Below the pieces are notes generated by a model. It was not told where the DNA came from and searched no databases. It was given only the letters and a program-made list of their open reading frames with translations. From Hofstenia miamia (Eukaryota > Xenacoelomorpha > Acoela): a stretch of DNA of 64,000 nucleotides. Position numbers and translations under genes: made by a program. Below are positions 1 to 9,210 of the stretch, in pieces (position 1 is the stretch's first letter; each line of letters opens with the position of its first letter). The stretch lies in assembly GCA_004352715.1 (NCBI GenBank), contig SCFE01000015.1, positions 1,577,844 through 1,641,843 on the forward strand. Reading direction: 5' to 3'.

Positions 1-244
1 GGGATTAAGAAAAAATCCAACAGTGACCTCTCACCTGTGTTAGGGTGTGTCCACGAGGTACTGTGCACTTTCTTGTGCCGAAAAAATGTATTAGCAAGAG
101 CTAGCTTCTGGTCAACCAGGAAGTCTACCAGCGTTACACCGTTCGGTGTACTATCCTGAGAGGTGGTGAAGCCTCCTGTCGCTCCAGGTATAGAGCTCAA
201 GGTGCCACCAACCCTGCAGTTAAAATCCCCTGTCACGAGGAACT
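1..244 (-). pseudogene. LINE endonuclease fragment (APE type), cut by window edge
   Basis: Read on the minus strand, this stretch is open for about 80 codons without a start codon. It contains the GDFN metal-binding motif of APE-type LINE endonucleases near 220-231 and ends in a LLDFFLI segment where such domains usually have IDYIL-like residues. It resembles the endonuclease part of LINEs often misannotated as craniofacial development protein 2. The copy runs off the left edge of the window and stops abruptly at about 244, next to a different LINE endonuclease. It is a repeat remnant and not a host gene. Confidence 0.7.
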
Positions 245-246
245 TT

Positions 247-591
247 TTATATCATTCGCGTATGATTGAATGTTGAGTAGGTGGTCAATTTTTTAAGGCA
301 CAATGAAATATTGAAACAGATAACAGTATGATCTGAAAAACTTTTAGAGGCGGGAACCATCTTAAGAAATTTTAGAGCCTTGTCATCTGATAAAAGTAGA
401 TCAAGATAATTTCCATTTATATGAGTCGGAAAGTTGATATGTTGAGATAGATTTATATTATAAAGTTCATGAGGGGAGGCTCCAGCTTCGATGCTGGCAT
501 TAGGAAAATTAAAATCACCTACAATATACACATGTCCTGCAAATAGTGGCGTGAAAAGAATTTTTATTCCTGTAAAGATGAAAGGCATCAA
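247..591 (-). pseudogene. Second LINE endonuclease fragment, different family
   Basis: A 114-codon minus-strand frame carries GDFNFP at about residues 25-30, NYLDLLLSD at about 61-69 and SDHTVICFNI at about 86-95. These are the catalytic Asn/Asp region and the terminal SDH motif of an APE endonuclease from a CR1/Jockey-like LINE. It lacks the N-terminal part of the domain and all of the reverse transcriptase. The sequence differs from the fragment at 1-244, so two LINE copies abut here. Confidence 0.72.
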
Positions 592-614
592 GCACAGAAC
601 GAATAAAGGAAAGT

Positions 615-1148
615 ATGCAGTCAGATTTGGGGCGAAAGAGACTAGTAACTGGAGGAATGCAAAGACATAAAATTAATATAAGTTCAGATGCAATTGAAAA
701 TACCGTAAAGCAGGCGAAATCAACTTTGATATTAGCAGTTAATAATCATAGTTTTAATAAGAATAATGAATGCAAAAAAATCTCAAACTTATTTCTACAT
801 CCACAATGCTATATCTATATAAATGTCCTAAAGACATTCTTCAAAATAATTAATAGTAATTTCCCACACAGCAAAACTGACTTTCTTGTCGAAAAATGAT
901 TAACAAACAAAACAAAAGAACGCATTTAATTGATCCAATCAGGGTATAAAAAGCGAATAATGAAAAACTCTTTTCTAAACACAGCCATTAATATATGGAA
1001 TGAATAGAAAAAAACATTAAACAAATAAATACTTTAAAAAACTTTACGATTGATAGTAAAAAATACTTTTGCACTTTTAATATAAAAAGACTGAAATGGC
1101 GAGGCTATAAATTTTACAAACCTGATTATTCTATTATTAGAAACTAAT
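615..1148 (+). pseudogene. Unrecognised frame followed by LINE C-terminus-like sequence
   Basis: A 94-codon frame (615-899) has no recognisable domain. After it, with stops between, plus-strand translation around 930-1010 gives a segment ending SFLNTAINIWNE. This resembles the conserved tail of non-LTR reverse transcriptases, where a basic segment is followed by NSFFPRTIxxWN. I read the stretch as the decayed 3' end of a LINE. Stops and shifts are frequent and no catalytic motif is visible, so the call is weak. Confidence 0.3.
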
Positions 1149-1329
1149 ATCGCCATAACCCAAATTAACGATCATTATTATTTGTAAATATTTCTTGTTT
1201 TGTTTAATTTTATTTTGTTTGTATTTCTTTTCTTGACGCTTTCAGAATTGTTATCAGTATTTTTATTGTTCAAACAATTTCTGAATGTAGATATTTCTTC
1301 TTCTTCTTCTTAATCACATCAATTTTAAT

Positions 1330-2090
1330 GAAAGCATAAAATGTGTCCACTATGCCGATGACACCCTGCTCTATTCAACCAATCATTGTGATTTATTAAG
1401 CACACTGCAAACTGCAATATTATACTTTGAAAAAAATAAAATGAAGTTAAATATTGACAAAACTAGATATATGGTGTTAAATAATTGTAACAAGACTGAA
1501 AAATTAATGTTGAAAATAAACAAAAATTCAATACCTAGGAATAATCTTTGAAAATAAGTTAACATTTGAAATCGAAGCAACAAAATAATGCAGAAAATGA
1601 TACAAGGAATCAAGACATTATCTAAACTTCAAGGATTTACTCTTTTAAGATCAAACTAGAAAGAATTTTCAATTAGAGTATCAATACCATCTGTGAAAGA
1701 AGAAAGCAAGCTACAATCAAAGATAACTACTTATTTTCATTATATATTTACAAAAACTAACATCTCTAGAAGTATTTTTCAAATTCAAGGCAAGAGACAA
1801 AATACCGGCTACAATACATTTAGGAACAAATTCTTATAGAAAACTTAAATTTAAGAACTATATGATGAAAAACTCCTTTATTATTTTTGTATTGACTTAT
1901 GAAATGAATTACCACCTCAATTTAAAGAAAAAAAATTAATTCAAGACTTTAAAAGAAATGTAAAAATGTATTTGAAACAAAGAAAAATCAACTATTTAAA
2001 TTGCAAAAGAATTCAATCAATTCCAACAAAATCGCTTTGTCATTGAAGCAGGAAAAACTATTTTTAAAATCTTAATAAGTGCTTAACACT
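1330..2090 (+). pseudogene. Degenerate LINE reverse transcriptase, C-terminal half
   Basis: The plus strand contains the reverse transcriptase active-site motif YADD (codons at 1351-1362) within HYADDTLLYS, then KMKLNIDKTRYMVLNN. After a +1 frameshift near 1535 comes YLGIIFENKLTFE, the usual thumb-domain strand. Further on, after several stops, ELPPQFKEKKLIQDFKRN (about 1910-1965) matches the C-terminal NSLPxxIK...FK region of CR1/Jockey-like LINEs. The fingers domain and the endonuclease are missing. It is a 5'-truncated, frame-damaged copy. Confidence 0.75.
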
Positions 2091-2130
2091 TTATTTGTAT
2101 AGTGATTTTATATACAGATGATTTTAAAAA

Positions 2131-2153
2131 TTATTATTATTATTATTATTATT
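2131..2153 (-). repeat. (AAT)n microsatellite tail of the R4-like LINE
   Basis: About seven units of TTA on the plus strand (AAT on minus) lie directly after the 3' end of the minus-strand LINE coding region. Several LINE clades end in a short tandem repeat instead of poly(A), and the position and orientation here fit a tail of that kind. Confidence 0.6.
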
Positions 2154-2159
2154 TCATTT

Positions 2160-3406
2160 CTTCTCACAGCTTCATGCTGGTATCCTTCTCAGCTCGGGGA
2201 ACTCACCAGTTCCCAGGGAATCTGGGAGCTTTCCTCAGGACTCTAGCTGTTCCTAACAATGCTGCCTTCTGTGCTACTGCTCCTCCCCAATTTGGTACTC
2301 CCAACTCCTCCAAGTATCTCTTATGCTTTTTACTCACAGCTCCTAGTGCTCCTACAACTACCACGACTAATTCAACTTTCTTTAACTTCCACAGCCTTTC
2401 TATTTCCTCTGCCAACTCTCTGTACTTGTCTATCTTCTCTTTCTCCTTGCTTTCTACATTCCTGTCCTTTGGTACTGCTATGTATATTACTGTTCTCAAT
2501 CTTTTCTCTTTGTCTACCACTACTATGTCTGGTCTCAGTGCTTCTATTACCTTGCTCGTCTGGATGTTAAAGTAATACAGTATCTTAACCTTCTCATTTT
2601 CTATGATGCTCTGTGGCTTGTGCCCATACCACTTGTCTCCTGCTTCTAACCCGTGCTGCCTGCTCAAGCTCCAATGTACGATTCGTCCCACCTTGTCATT
2701 CTGCGCCAACTTCTCACACCCTGCTATCAGATGATCTACTGTCTCCACCTCTTTCTTACATAGCCTACACTTATCACTTACTTCCATTCTTCTATCTATA
2801 TGCTTTCTTCACCCAGTTTGTTCTTATTGCTTTCTCCTGTGCTGCCAGTATCAGTGCTTCTGTTCCTCTTTTCAGTCCTGCTTTTTTTAACCACTTGTTG
2901 CTTTCTTCTCTGTTACACTTTTCTGTGTTCCTCCAGTATTCTCCATGCATCACCTTCTGCCTATACCTAGTTTGTCTCTCTGATTCCATCCTTTTCTGGT
3001 ATGATGTCATTGCTTTACTCTTAGTTCTTATCTTCCTTAACTCCTTAGTGACCTCCAGTAGTGACCCTCTAGGTTGTGCTTCTACGTATTCCTTTAGCCC
3101 TAGTGCTTCTGCTTCTACGGTTTCCTCCACACTCAGCAGTCCTTTCCCTCCTTTATGCCTTGCGATGTACAACCTATCAACATCTCAATTTAAGTTGAAT
3201 GCTCTCCTCTCTGCTGCTAGTATCTTCCTTGTCTCCCTGTCTATCTCCCTAAGTTCATTCTTGTTCCACCTAACTATTCTTGCCGAATATCTCAACACTG
3301 GTATCGCCCATGTATTAATTGCTTTTATACTATTATGTCCATTCAATGCTGACTTCTGTAGTACCTTCCTTAGTCTACTCTTGTATTTCTTTCTTTTTTT
3401 CCTCAT
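2160..3406 (-). pseudogene. R4/Dong-type LINE, C-terminal half with restriction-like endonuclease
   Basis: Three overlapping minus-strand frames (3442-3185, 3172-2792, 2787-2203) together give the C-terminal half of an R4/Dong-like non-LTR retrotransposon protein. In order these are LNGHNSIKAINTWAIPVLRY (reverse transcriptase thumb), a segment with GGKGLLSVEETVEAE, a CRLCKKEVETVDHLIAGC zinc-binding motif, and a C-terminal domain with RPDIVVVDKEKR...VIYIAVPKD, the acidic/lysine pattern of the restriction-like endonuclease used by the R2/R4 group. Frames are linked by small shifts, so the copy is dead. It continues on the far side of the TMEM208 insertion at 4065-4665. Confidence 0.85.
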
Positions 3407-4072
3407 CTTCATTTTCAACGAAATAAACAATTTTGCTGACAAAACTGACGATATTTTTTCATAGACATAATTTTATGAAACATAAATCTAAAATTCTGAA
3501 ATTAAATTTAATGAATTCTTTTAATTTTCGCCCGCTTCTTTTTTGTAGATTCATTTTCATCAAGCTGTGGTCCGAGTGCAAATATCCAAGGACTGATAAA
3601 ATTAACCCATATCAAATATAAGAACCGTAATGGAAGGAGCAGCCACAAAAGTGCCAAAACAGTTTTGAAGGAGGAAACGACCTGAACGATTGATGTATAG
3701 ATAATGATATCTTTTAAATGTTCTCCAATTCCATACTCCATATTCAGATCGACACCAGAACTAATTAAACTTCCTGATCCACTATAGGAAGGACGTGAAA
3801 TACTCCGCATAAACTGCAATGAGCCCCAACCAACACAAAAGAAAAAACCTAGTAAAACATAATCCAACCAATACGATAATCCAACAAAAGGCTGAACTAC
3901 TGCAACAAAATTGAAAATACTACTGACTATTACGAAGTTTTGATAGAATGAGACTGTTTGCCCATTTTCTTCACAAATTTGCTTGCTGCTTTTAGCAAGT
4001 TTCGTTCCTTTAAGAATTTGAGACATTGGCTGATTTCTAATTAATCTGTGTAATTACAATTCTATTCCTCAT
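3399..4072. repeat. 8-bp direct repeats flanking the TMEM208 insertion (probable TSD)
   Basis: TTCCTCAT occurs at 3399-3406 and again at 4065-4072. These are the exact points where R4-type LINE coding sequence stops and resumes. Deleting one copy plus the insert leaves LINE sequence continuous except for one base in an A-rich run. I interpret the pair as a target-site duplication made when the TMEM208 copy inserted. Confidence 0.6.
3508..4026 (-). CDS. TMEM208: TMEM208 (SND2 homologue), intronless retrocopy with intact frame
   Basis: A 172-codon frame matches TMEM208 along its full length; the human protein is 173 residues. Diagnostic is DLNMEYGIGEHLKDIII (about residues 93-109), then a hydrophobic segment and LYLIWVNFISPW (about 137-148), and a lysine/arginine-rich C-terminus. 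Four hydrophobic stretches fit the ER multi-pass topology. TMEM208 acts in the SRP-independent route to the ER. There is no intron, and the frame lies inside a broken R4-type LINE between 8-bp direct repeats, so it is a retrocopy. The insert spans about 3407-4064, leaving short 5' and roughly 100-nt 3' flanks like UTRs. No poly(A) tract or AATAAA remains. The frame being open means it is either young or retained; expression cannot be judged here. Confidence 0.88.
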   Translation of the reverse strand: MSQILKGTKLAKSSKQICEENGQTVSFYQNFVIVSSIFNFVAVVQPFVGLSYWLDYVLLGFFFCVGWGSLQFMRSISRPSYSGSGSLISSGVDLNMEYGIGEHLKDIIIYTSIVQVVSSFKTVLALLWLLLPLRFLYLIWVNFISPWIFALGPQLDENESTKKKRAKIKRIH

Positions 4073-4665
4073 GATCTGTTCTGTCCCTCTCTATTATTTC
4101 TAAGTACTTGTACCCCTCTTTGACTTCCTCAATCTTATCTCCACGCTCGTCCTTAAACCATCCCCATCCATACACTTACCTCTAGTCATTGTTACTTCTG
4201 CACACTTTCCTAATCCAAATTCTAACCCTGAATCTCTGGTTGCCTTCTACAATGTTTCCACTTGCTTCTGAAACATCTTCCTTGAACTAGCATACATCTT
4301 CAGGTCGTCCATGTACCACAGGTGACTTATTGCTCTACAATTCTTCTCCAACTTATACCCTATGCCTATCTCCTTTAACTTTTCTGTGATAGGGATTAAA
4401 CTAACTACAAACAGTAGGGGTGCTAAGCTGTCTCCCTGAAATATGCCTCGCCTAAACCTCAACCTGTGTCCGTCTATCTCAGTCTGCCACTTTCCCATCT
4501 CCCTCTCTAGAAACTCAACCCATTTCCGTGAAACTCCATTGGTCTCTAGCATCCTCAATACCCACCTATGTGATATGCTGTCATATACCTTCCTGTAGCC
4601 TATCTATGCCATTGCTAAGTTTGTCTTCCTTCTTCTACAATTCTCCACCACTGCATGGTCTATCA
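4065..4665 (-). pseudogene. R4/Dong-type LINE, reverse transcriptase half (5'-truncated)
   Basis: Minus-strand frames give YRKVYDSISHRWV (about 4590-4555), then RRGIFQGDSLAPLLFVVSL and HLWYMDDLKMYA (catalytic MDD, about 4320-4300), then GLEFGLGKCAEVTMTRGK and GYKYLEII. This order and the GIFQGDSL / YMDDLKMYA wording are typical of R4/Dong elements. Internal stops and shifts are present. Homology begins at about 4665 partway through the reverse transcriptase, so the copy is 5'-truncated. It continues as 2160-3406 after the TMEM208 insert. Confidence 0.85.
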
Positions 4666-4689
4666 CATATATAAATATTGATTTGAATA

Positions 4690-6190
4690 AATGATCTTCT
4701 TTACAACTGGACAGTGTTTGTTATATAACTGATTCAAATTACTGTTGATAACACTTAGTTTCTCATTAATGGACATTGAGTTATAATAGCTATGACCTAT
4801 GCCAAATAACATTTAGTAAGTCAAAAAACGAAGTCTGGTTTGCTAAATCTGTTAAAATTATTGTAATATATCAATTTCTTCTCTGTGTTTACTTTTATTT
4901 TGATATATATTGTACACGTAATTAGGTGATAAGAAATGAAGAAATCGGTGACTAATGCAATTTTTTCGTTAATATGAGTTGTTAGTGTTTTACTTCTAAA
5001 CCGAAAATGTCATTAACATTATAAAATTTAACATTATCATGCTTATTTAGATAATAATGGTTATAGTCGTCCATATTAATTACGGGCCTATTTTCAATTA
5101 TTGCTAGTGATAATTCAGAGGATAACATAGCAGAAAACTCACTAAAGTTTGTTCGATTATTGCGATATCTTAAGTTACTTAAATGTTTTACATTCGATAT
5201 TTTAATTTCTCATTATGAGCTTTTAAATTGAACAGTTTCAGCATTTATATCTTGACATATTTGTGAATTAAAATATTTAGGTACCATCAGTAATATGCCG
5301 CCACCTCTAATTTTTGTAGAATTTCCAAGATCTATATCCTTCTGAAATATATTAAGCTAATTTTTCTAAAAAATGCTGTCATTATCAATATCTTTTACGA
5401 AGGTTTCTGTTATTTTGCGAATTGTGTTGTCATCTAATTGTAACAATTAATTTTTCAATGTACATTGGGTACATTTTATTAAACTGTTTTGAATTGACAC
5501 AATTTATACAATTATGTATATTCTTTTCATTCTTAATGGGACATGTATGATAATTTATTATTATTTTTATGAGTGCTCTACATACCACACCTACAACACA
5601 TCTTGACATAATGATGATCACTAATACTTAGTATATTGAATCCCAATTTTAATTTTTTATTGAGAACTAACCTTTATAATAACTTCGTAACAATTTTTCA
5701 AATAGCTTCTTTTAGAAAACAAAACGGATATGTCATTTTCATTAACCTCTTTTAACAATTCCGTATATTCAAGAAATAAATTGTTTAATAAGCGCATCAA
5801 GATTAGTCAATTCTTCAAATATTGGAATGTTTGAAATAATAAGCTTTGGTCAAAATTTAGTTGATGTCTTTAAGTTGATGACATTATTAATCTTTCCCAA
5901 TGTCGTTTTTGCCGTCTTGGTTTTTTGATTTGACACACAAAACAAACCAATGTCTTTACTTCTATGAATTTTCAGGTTATAACTAATTGGAGAATTCTCC
6001 CCTAAGTTCTTGATTTAATTTTGCAAATTAAATTTGCTCAATACAATTTCGATTTAGTAGAAGTATTGCTTCAAATCAACAAAAGAGTAAAGAAACTCCT
6101 GTAATTAATCTTTTGTTTTAACAATATCAGAATACTGTTCTTGTCTGTTGAAAATGAGAATATATTATAATTAAAACAAATTAATAATTA
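4690..6190 (-). pseudogene. Degenerate LINE: ORF1-like part, APE endonuclease, linker
   Basis: Minus-strand translation shows an ORF1-like segment near 5930-5780 (KTAKTTLGKINNVINL, then LIISNIPIFEELTNLDALI). An endonuclease core follows at about 5335-5045, with RGGGILLMVPKYFN and later ENRPVINMDDYNHYYLNK, where MDDYN stands for the usual GDFN/GDYN. At about 4790-4690 is SINEKLSVINSNLNQLYNKH, the linker typical before the reverse transcriptase. The reverse transcriptase itself is absent, because the R4-like LINE starts at 4665. A 63-codon frame at 5621-5430 has CPIKNEKNIHNCINC and may be a remnant of a Cys-rich finger. Many stops are present. Confidence 0.65.
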
Positions 6191-6193
6191 ACT

Positions 6194-6212
6194 TACTTCA
6201 ATTTTTCCTACC

Positions 6213-6249
<37 letters not shown>

Positions 6250-6515
6250 GGTTGGGTAGGGTAAATTCATGTGATGGGTAGGGTTGGGTTAAGTTTTGGA
6301 AAAGATGGGTCAGGTTAATATTGCACTAGGTGAGAGCTACGGAGGTTTGAGAGTCTGAACTAGANNNNNNNNNNNNNNNNNNNNNNNNNNNNNNNNNNNN
6401 NNNNNNNNNNNNNNNNNNNNNNNNNNNNNNNNNNNNNNNNNNNNNNNNNNNNNNNNNNNNNNNNNNNNNNNNNNNNNNNNNNNNNNNNNNNNNNNNNNNN
6501 NNNNNNNTATATATA
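6194..6515. repeat. (TA)n arrays around an assembly gap (N 6365-6507)
   Basis: A TA run at about 6212-6248 is followed by a short GGGTAGGGTTGGGT-rich stretch (6249-6330) and a 143-N gap whose right edge resumes in TA. The gap is probably an unresolved microsatellite. Reading frames spanning it are artefacts. Confidence 0.9.
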
Positions 6516-8789
6516 TAGCATAAATATCTTACATATTCTACCATTGCTTGAGTACTAATAATAAAAACTTCAAGCAAAATTGAACAATGCAAAAGACAAT
6601 GAATATAAAAGTTTTGCTAATGTTCATTAATTGTTGAATGTACTATACTTCCTCATATGGCCGATGTTTATTAAAGCTATCCCATATTTTGTGAGAGAAA
6701 ACTATTAAATCGCAAATGAAATGTCAGTTTCTAGATTTTCGTGTTCTTGTTATTACATACCTTGTGTTCGATCTTCATTTTCATCTTCAATTCTATTTCA
6801 TATTTTAACTTGTTAGCTTTAAATATATGCTTTTTATAAAGATGATTGGAATTATTTTCATATCCTGCTGTAATATATTTGATTCTATGCTTCAATATGC
6901 AATGCTATGCATGCAAATGCATAAATGTATTGAATAAATCACAATTTGAGCCGAATACATTTGAATGGTTTAGAGAAATTTATTAACAAGAAATAAAGAA
7001 TATAGTACTCAATCAACAATTTGAGCTTATCCAAAGACTTGTGACATGAGTTTATTTGAACCCTTTTAACAGAGGCAAGTAATTTCTTTAATTAAACATA
7101 ATGGAATCAATCTGTATTAAATTAATGGAAGCAAATTAAAATTTAAGCAAAAGTATCAATATTTTTGTAATTCAGTAACATAATGGATTGTCAGAAAGTT
7201 TGTGATAACTAATTGATGTTCATACAATCAACAGGGAGGTTGCTGTTATGACTGGGTTTAACATAAAATGCATTGAAATGCAGAATTTGAGATGGGTGCA
7301 GTAAATATTTTTATTTTAAAGAAGGAACTTGTGGGCGGTCGAGCCCGCCCGTGTCTGTAATATGAATAACAGCCCGCCCGTAGTAGTCTTATGCAGCCCA
7401 CAGCGCGCCCGTATATATCTAGTCCATCTGTATAATCGTTCAGGAATTCAAAATATTTCACATTTATGCTATCACATTACCCGTTATAATTTCTTCTGCA
7501 ACAAAATTGTACCGTTTGTATAGAAGTTGAAACAAAAACAAACACAAACAAGAAAATCTATTTGAATTTAGTGATATTCTTGAAAAGCATTTAAAATTTT
7601 TCCTTATTCAAAAATGGAGTTCTGAATATGAAATCTCTTATCTTATCTTTTACTCTGTATCTGTTTCTAAGTATTTGCTATTGAAAACAGCTAAAAGTTA
7701 ATACTTGAATCTTGTTTAAGCCCCTTAGATGCCATGTCAATTATTATACATACTTTGTACCAAACTTCAAAATACAACGTGGACTTAAACTACGAGAGTT
7801 GACATTATGTAAAACCGAGACATAGTTTAATCACTGTTACTTTAAAATTCGCGTAAAAATTCCTAAAACTTTCGCTAGAATTCATATCCGGTCCAAATAG
7901 ATCGAAAATAATTAAAGCCATTCTCAAGTTAAAATCAAATGTATCAAGTGGTCGCTAAAGAATCCTTCTTGAATAAAACAAATTTATCATAAACCATCAA
8001 AATTTTTATCGTTGATGCCTAAAACAAAGTAATTTTCTTAATGACTTGAAAAACCATTTTTAGCACAATATATGAAAAATGACCCAGAACGCTAATATGT
8101 CATAGAAATTTCAGTGTTATCCTCTATAAGAAAATTCTTCTAGAGTTTCTTGCAGAATCAATAATGTGAACACTTGTCACTCAGTGTCAAATATTAAATA
8201 TGGATGTCTAAATCAATGTAAAAAATGGACATCTTAACTTAATAAAGACATAGACCACTGGATGTGTAGTAATAGCATGCTCACACCTTTTTTTAAAGCA
8301 TTTGATTATATTTCCAAATTCTATATTTTTTGTGATCATTAATAATGCTTCATTTTAAAAATTTAAGTTATTTTAGCAGAACATATTATTAAAGTCAATA
8401 CATTCCTCTAATTCTTAGCATCGTCAAAAATTGACGTTATGAAATTATAAAAAGCTAAATATAATATTATTATAATTTAAACTAAATGAAAGCAACATTT
8501 TAAAAATGTAGTCCTTTTTATTTAATTGTCTTAATAGCCTGATATAATATAACCCAGCTACTTTTAGTTTAAATTGATGTTGAGTTTTACAGTAGATAGT
8601 GTAATTTAATTGATTATAACAGATCTTTAAGTGATTTGATATTGCACTAGAATTCTTGCACGTGACTGTCTTGATGTTTGTCCTTCATAGGTTACACAAC
8701 AGACCAATGTAATTTTGTATACAACTTTCGACAAAATTTCAAAATTAATTGGCGCTTTTAATTGATATATTATATATTTGGTTGATGAT
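6516..8789. other. AT-rich sequence with no supportable gene
   Basis: Stops are dense in all six frames and no domain is recognisable. The only compositional landmark is the GC-rich word patch at 7325-7425. Confidence 0.6.
7325..7425. repeat. GC-rich patch with repeated GCCCGCCCGT-like words
   Basis: About 100 bp contain GCCCGCCCGTGT, GCCCGCCCGTAG and GCGCGCCCGTAT with GTGGGC/GCCCAC in a strongly AT-rich background. It resembles the subterminal word arrays of the hAT elements elsewhere in the window, but I could not find matching ends or a target duplication, so it stays an unassigned low-complexity patch. Confidence 0.5.
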
Positions 8790-8797
8790 ATTCTCAC

Positions 8798-9202
8798 TAG
8801 GATTGCAAACGAGTCGACCCAACCCGACCCGTGAGTTGTGGGTCACAGTTGCTCAGGTCGGATCATGGGTCAAAATTTTGAAAATGGGAAAATTGCCGGG
8901 TCAGAGAAATGTATAGTTTGAGAGATTTCTCTGAAGTATTAGTGGAAAACTAACCATGCATTTGAATTTAGGATGCAATCTATTATGCTATATAAATCCT
9001 ACTCTTAAATTAATGTTAATGACATTTGTTAATGCTAGTTTTGTCAAACATTTGCAAATACAACTCGGTTGAAAATCTGACTGTCTCACCCATGGATCGT
9101 CTCGTGAGCCAACATACTATGGGTCTGGTCGTGTCAATGGTAAATTTTTTGCGGGTCGGGTTGGGTCATGGGTCAAAAATATGTGACCCGTTTCCTACTC
9201 TG
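8798..9202. mobile_element. Non-autonomous hAT element, GGGTC/GACCC word family
   Basis: A 405-bp element lies between exact 8-bp copies of ATTCTCAC (8790-8797 and 9203-9210), the duplication length of hAT transposons. The left end begins TAGGATTGCAAACGAGTC and the right end, reverse-complemented, begins CAGAGTAGGAAACGGGTC; AAACGnGTC is shared and the first nine bases partly match. Both subterminal regions are packed with GACCC/GGGTC words (GACCCAACCCGACCCG on the left; GGGTCGGGTTGGGTC on the right). The middle is AT-rich and has no transposase. The frame at 9026-9238 is a by-product of these words. Confidence 0.82.
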
Positions 9203-9210
9203 ATTCTCAC

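Noticed and set aside
2102-3464. Plus-strand frames of 103-283 codons rich in Leu and Ser
   Set aside because: They are antisense shadows of the minus-strand R4-type LINE.
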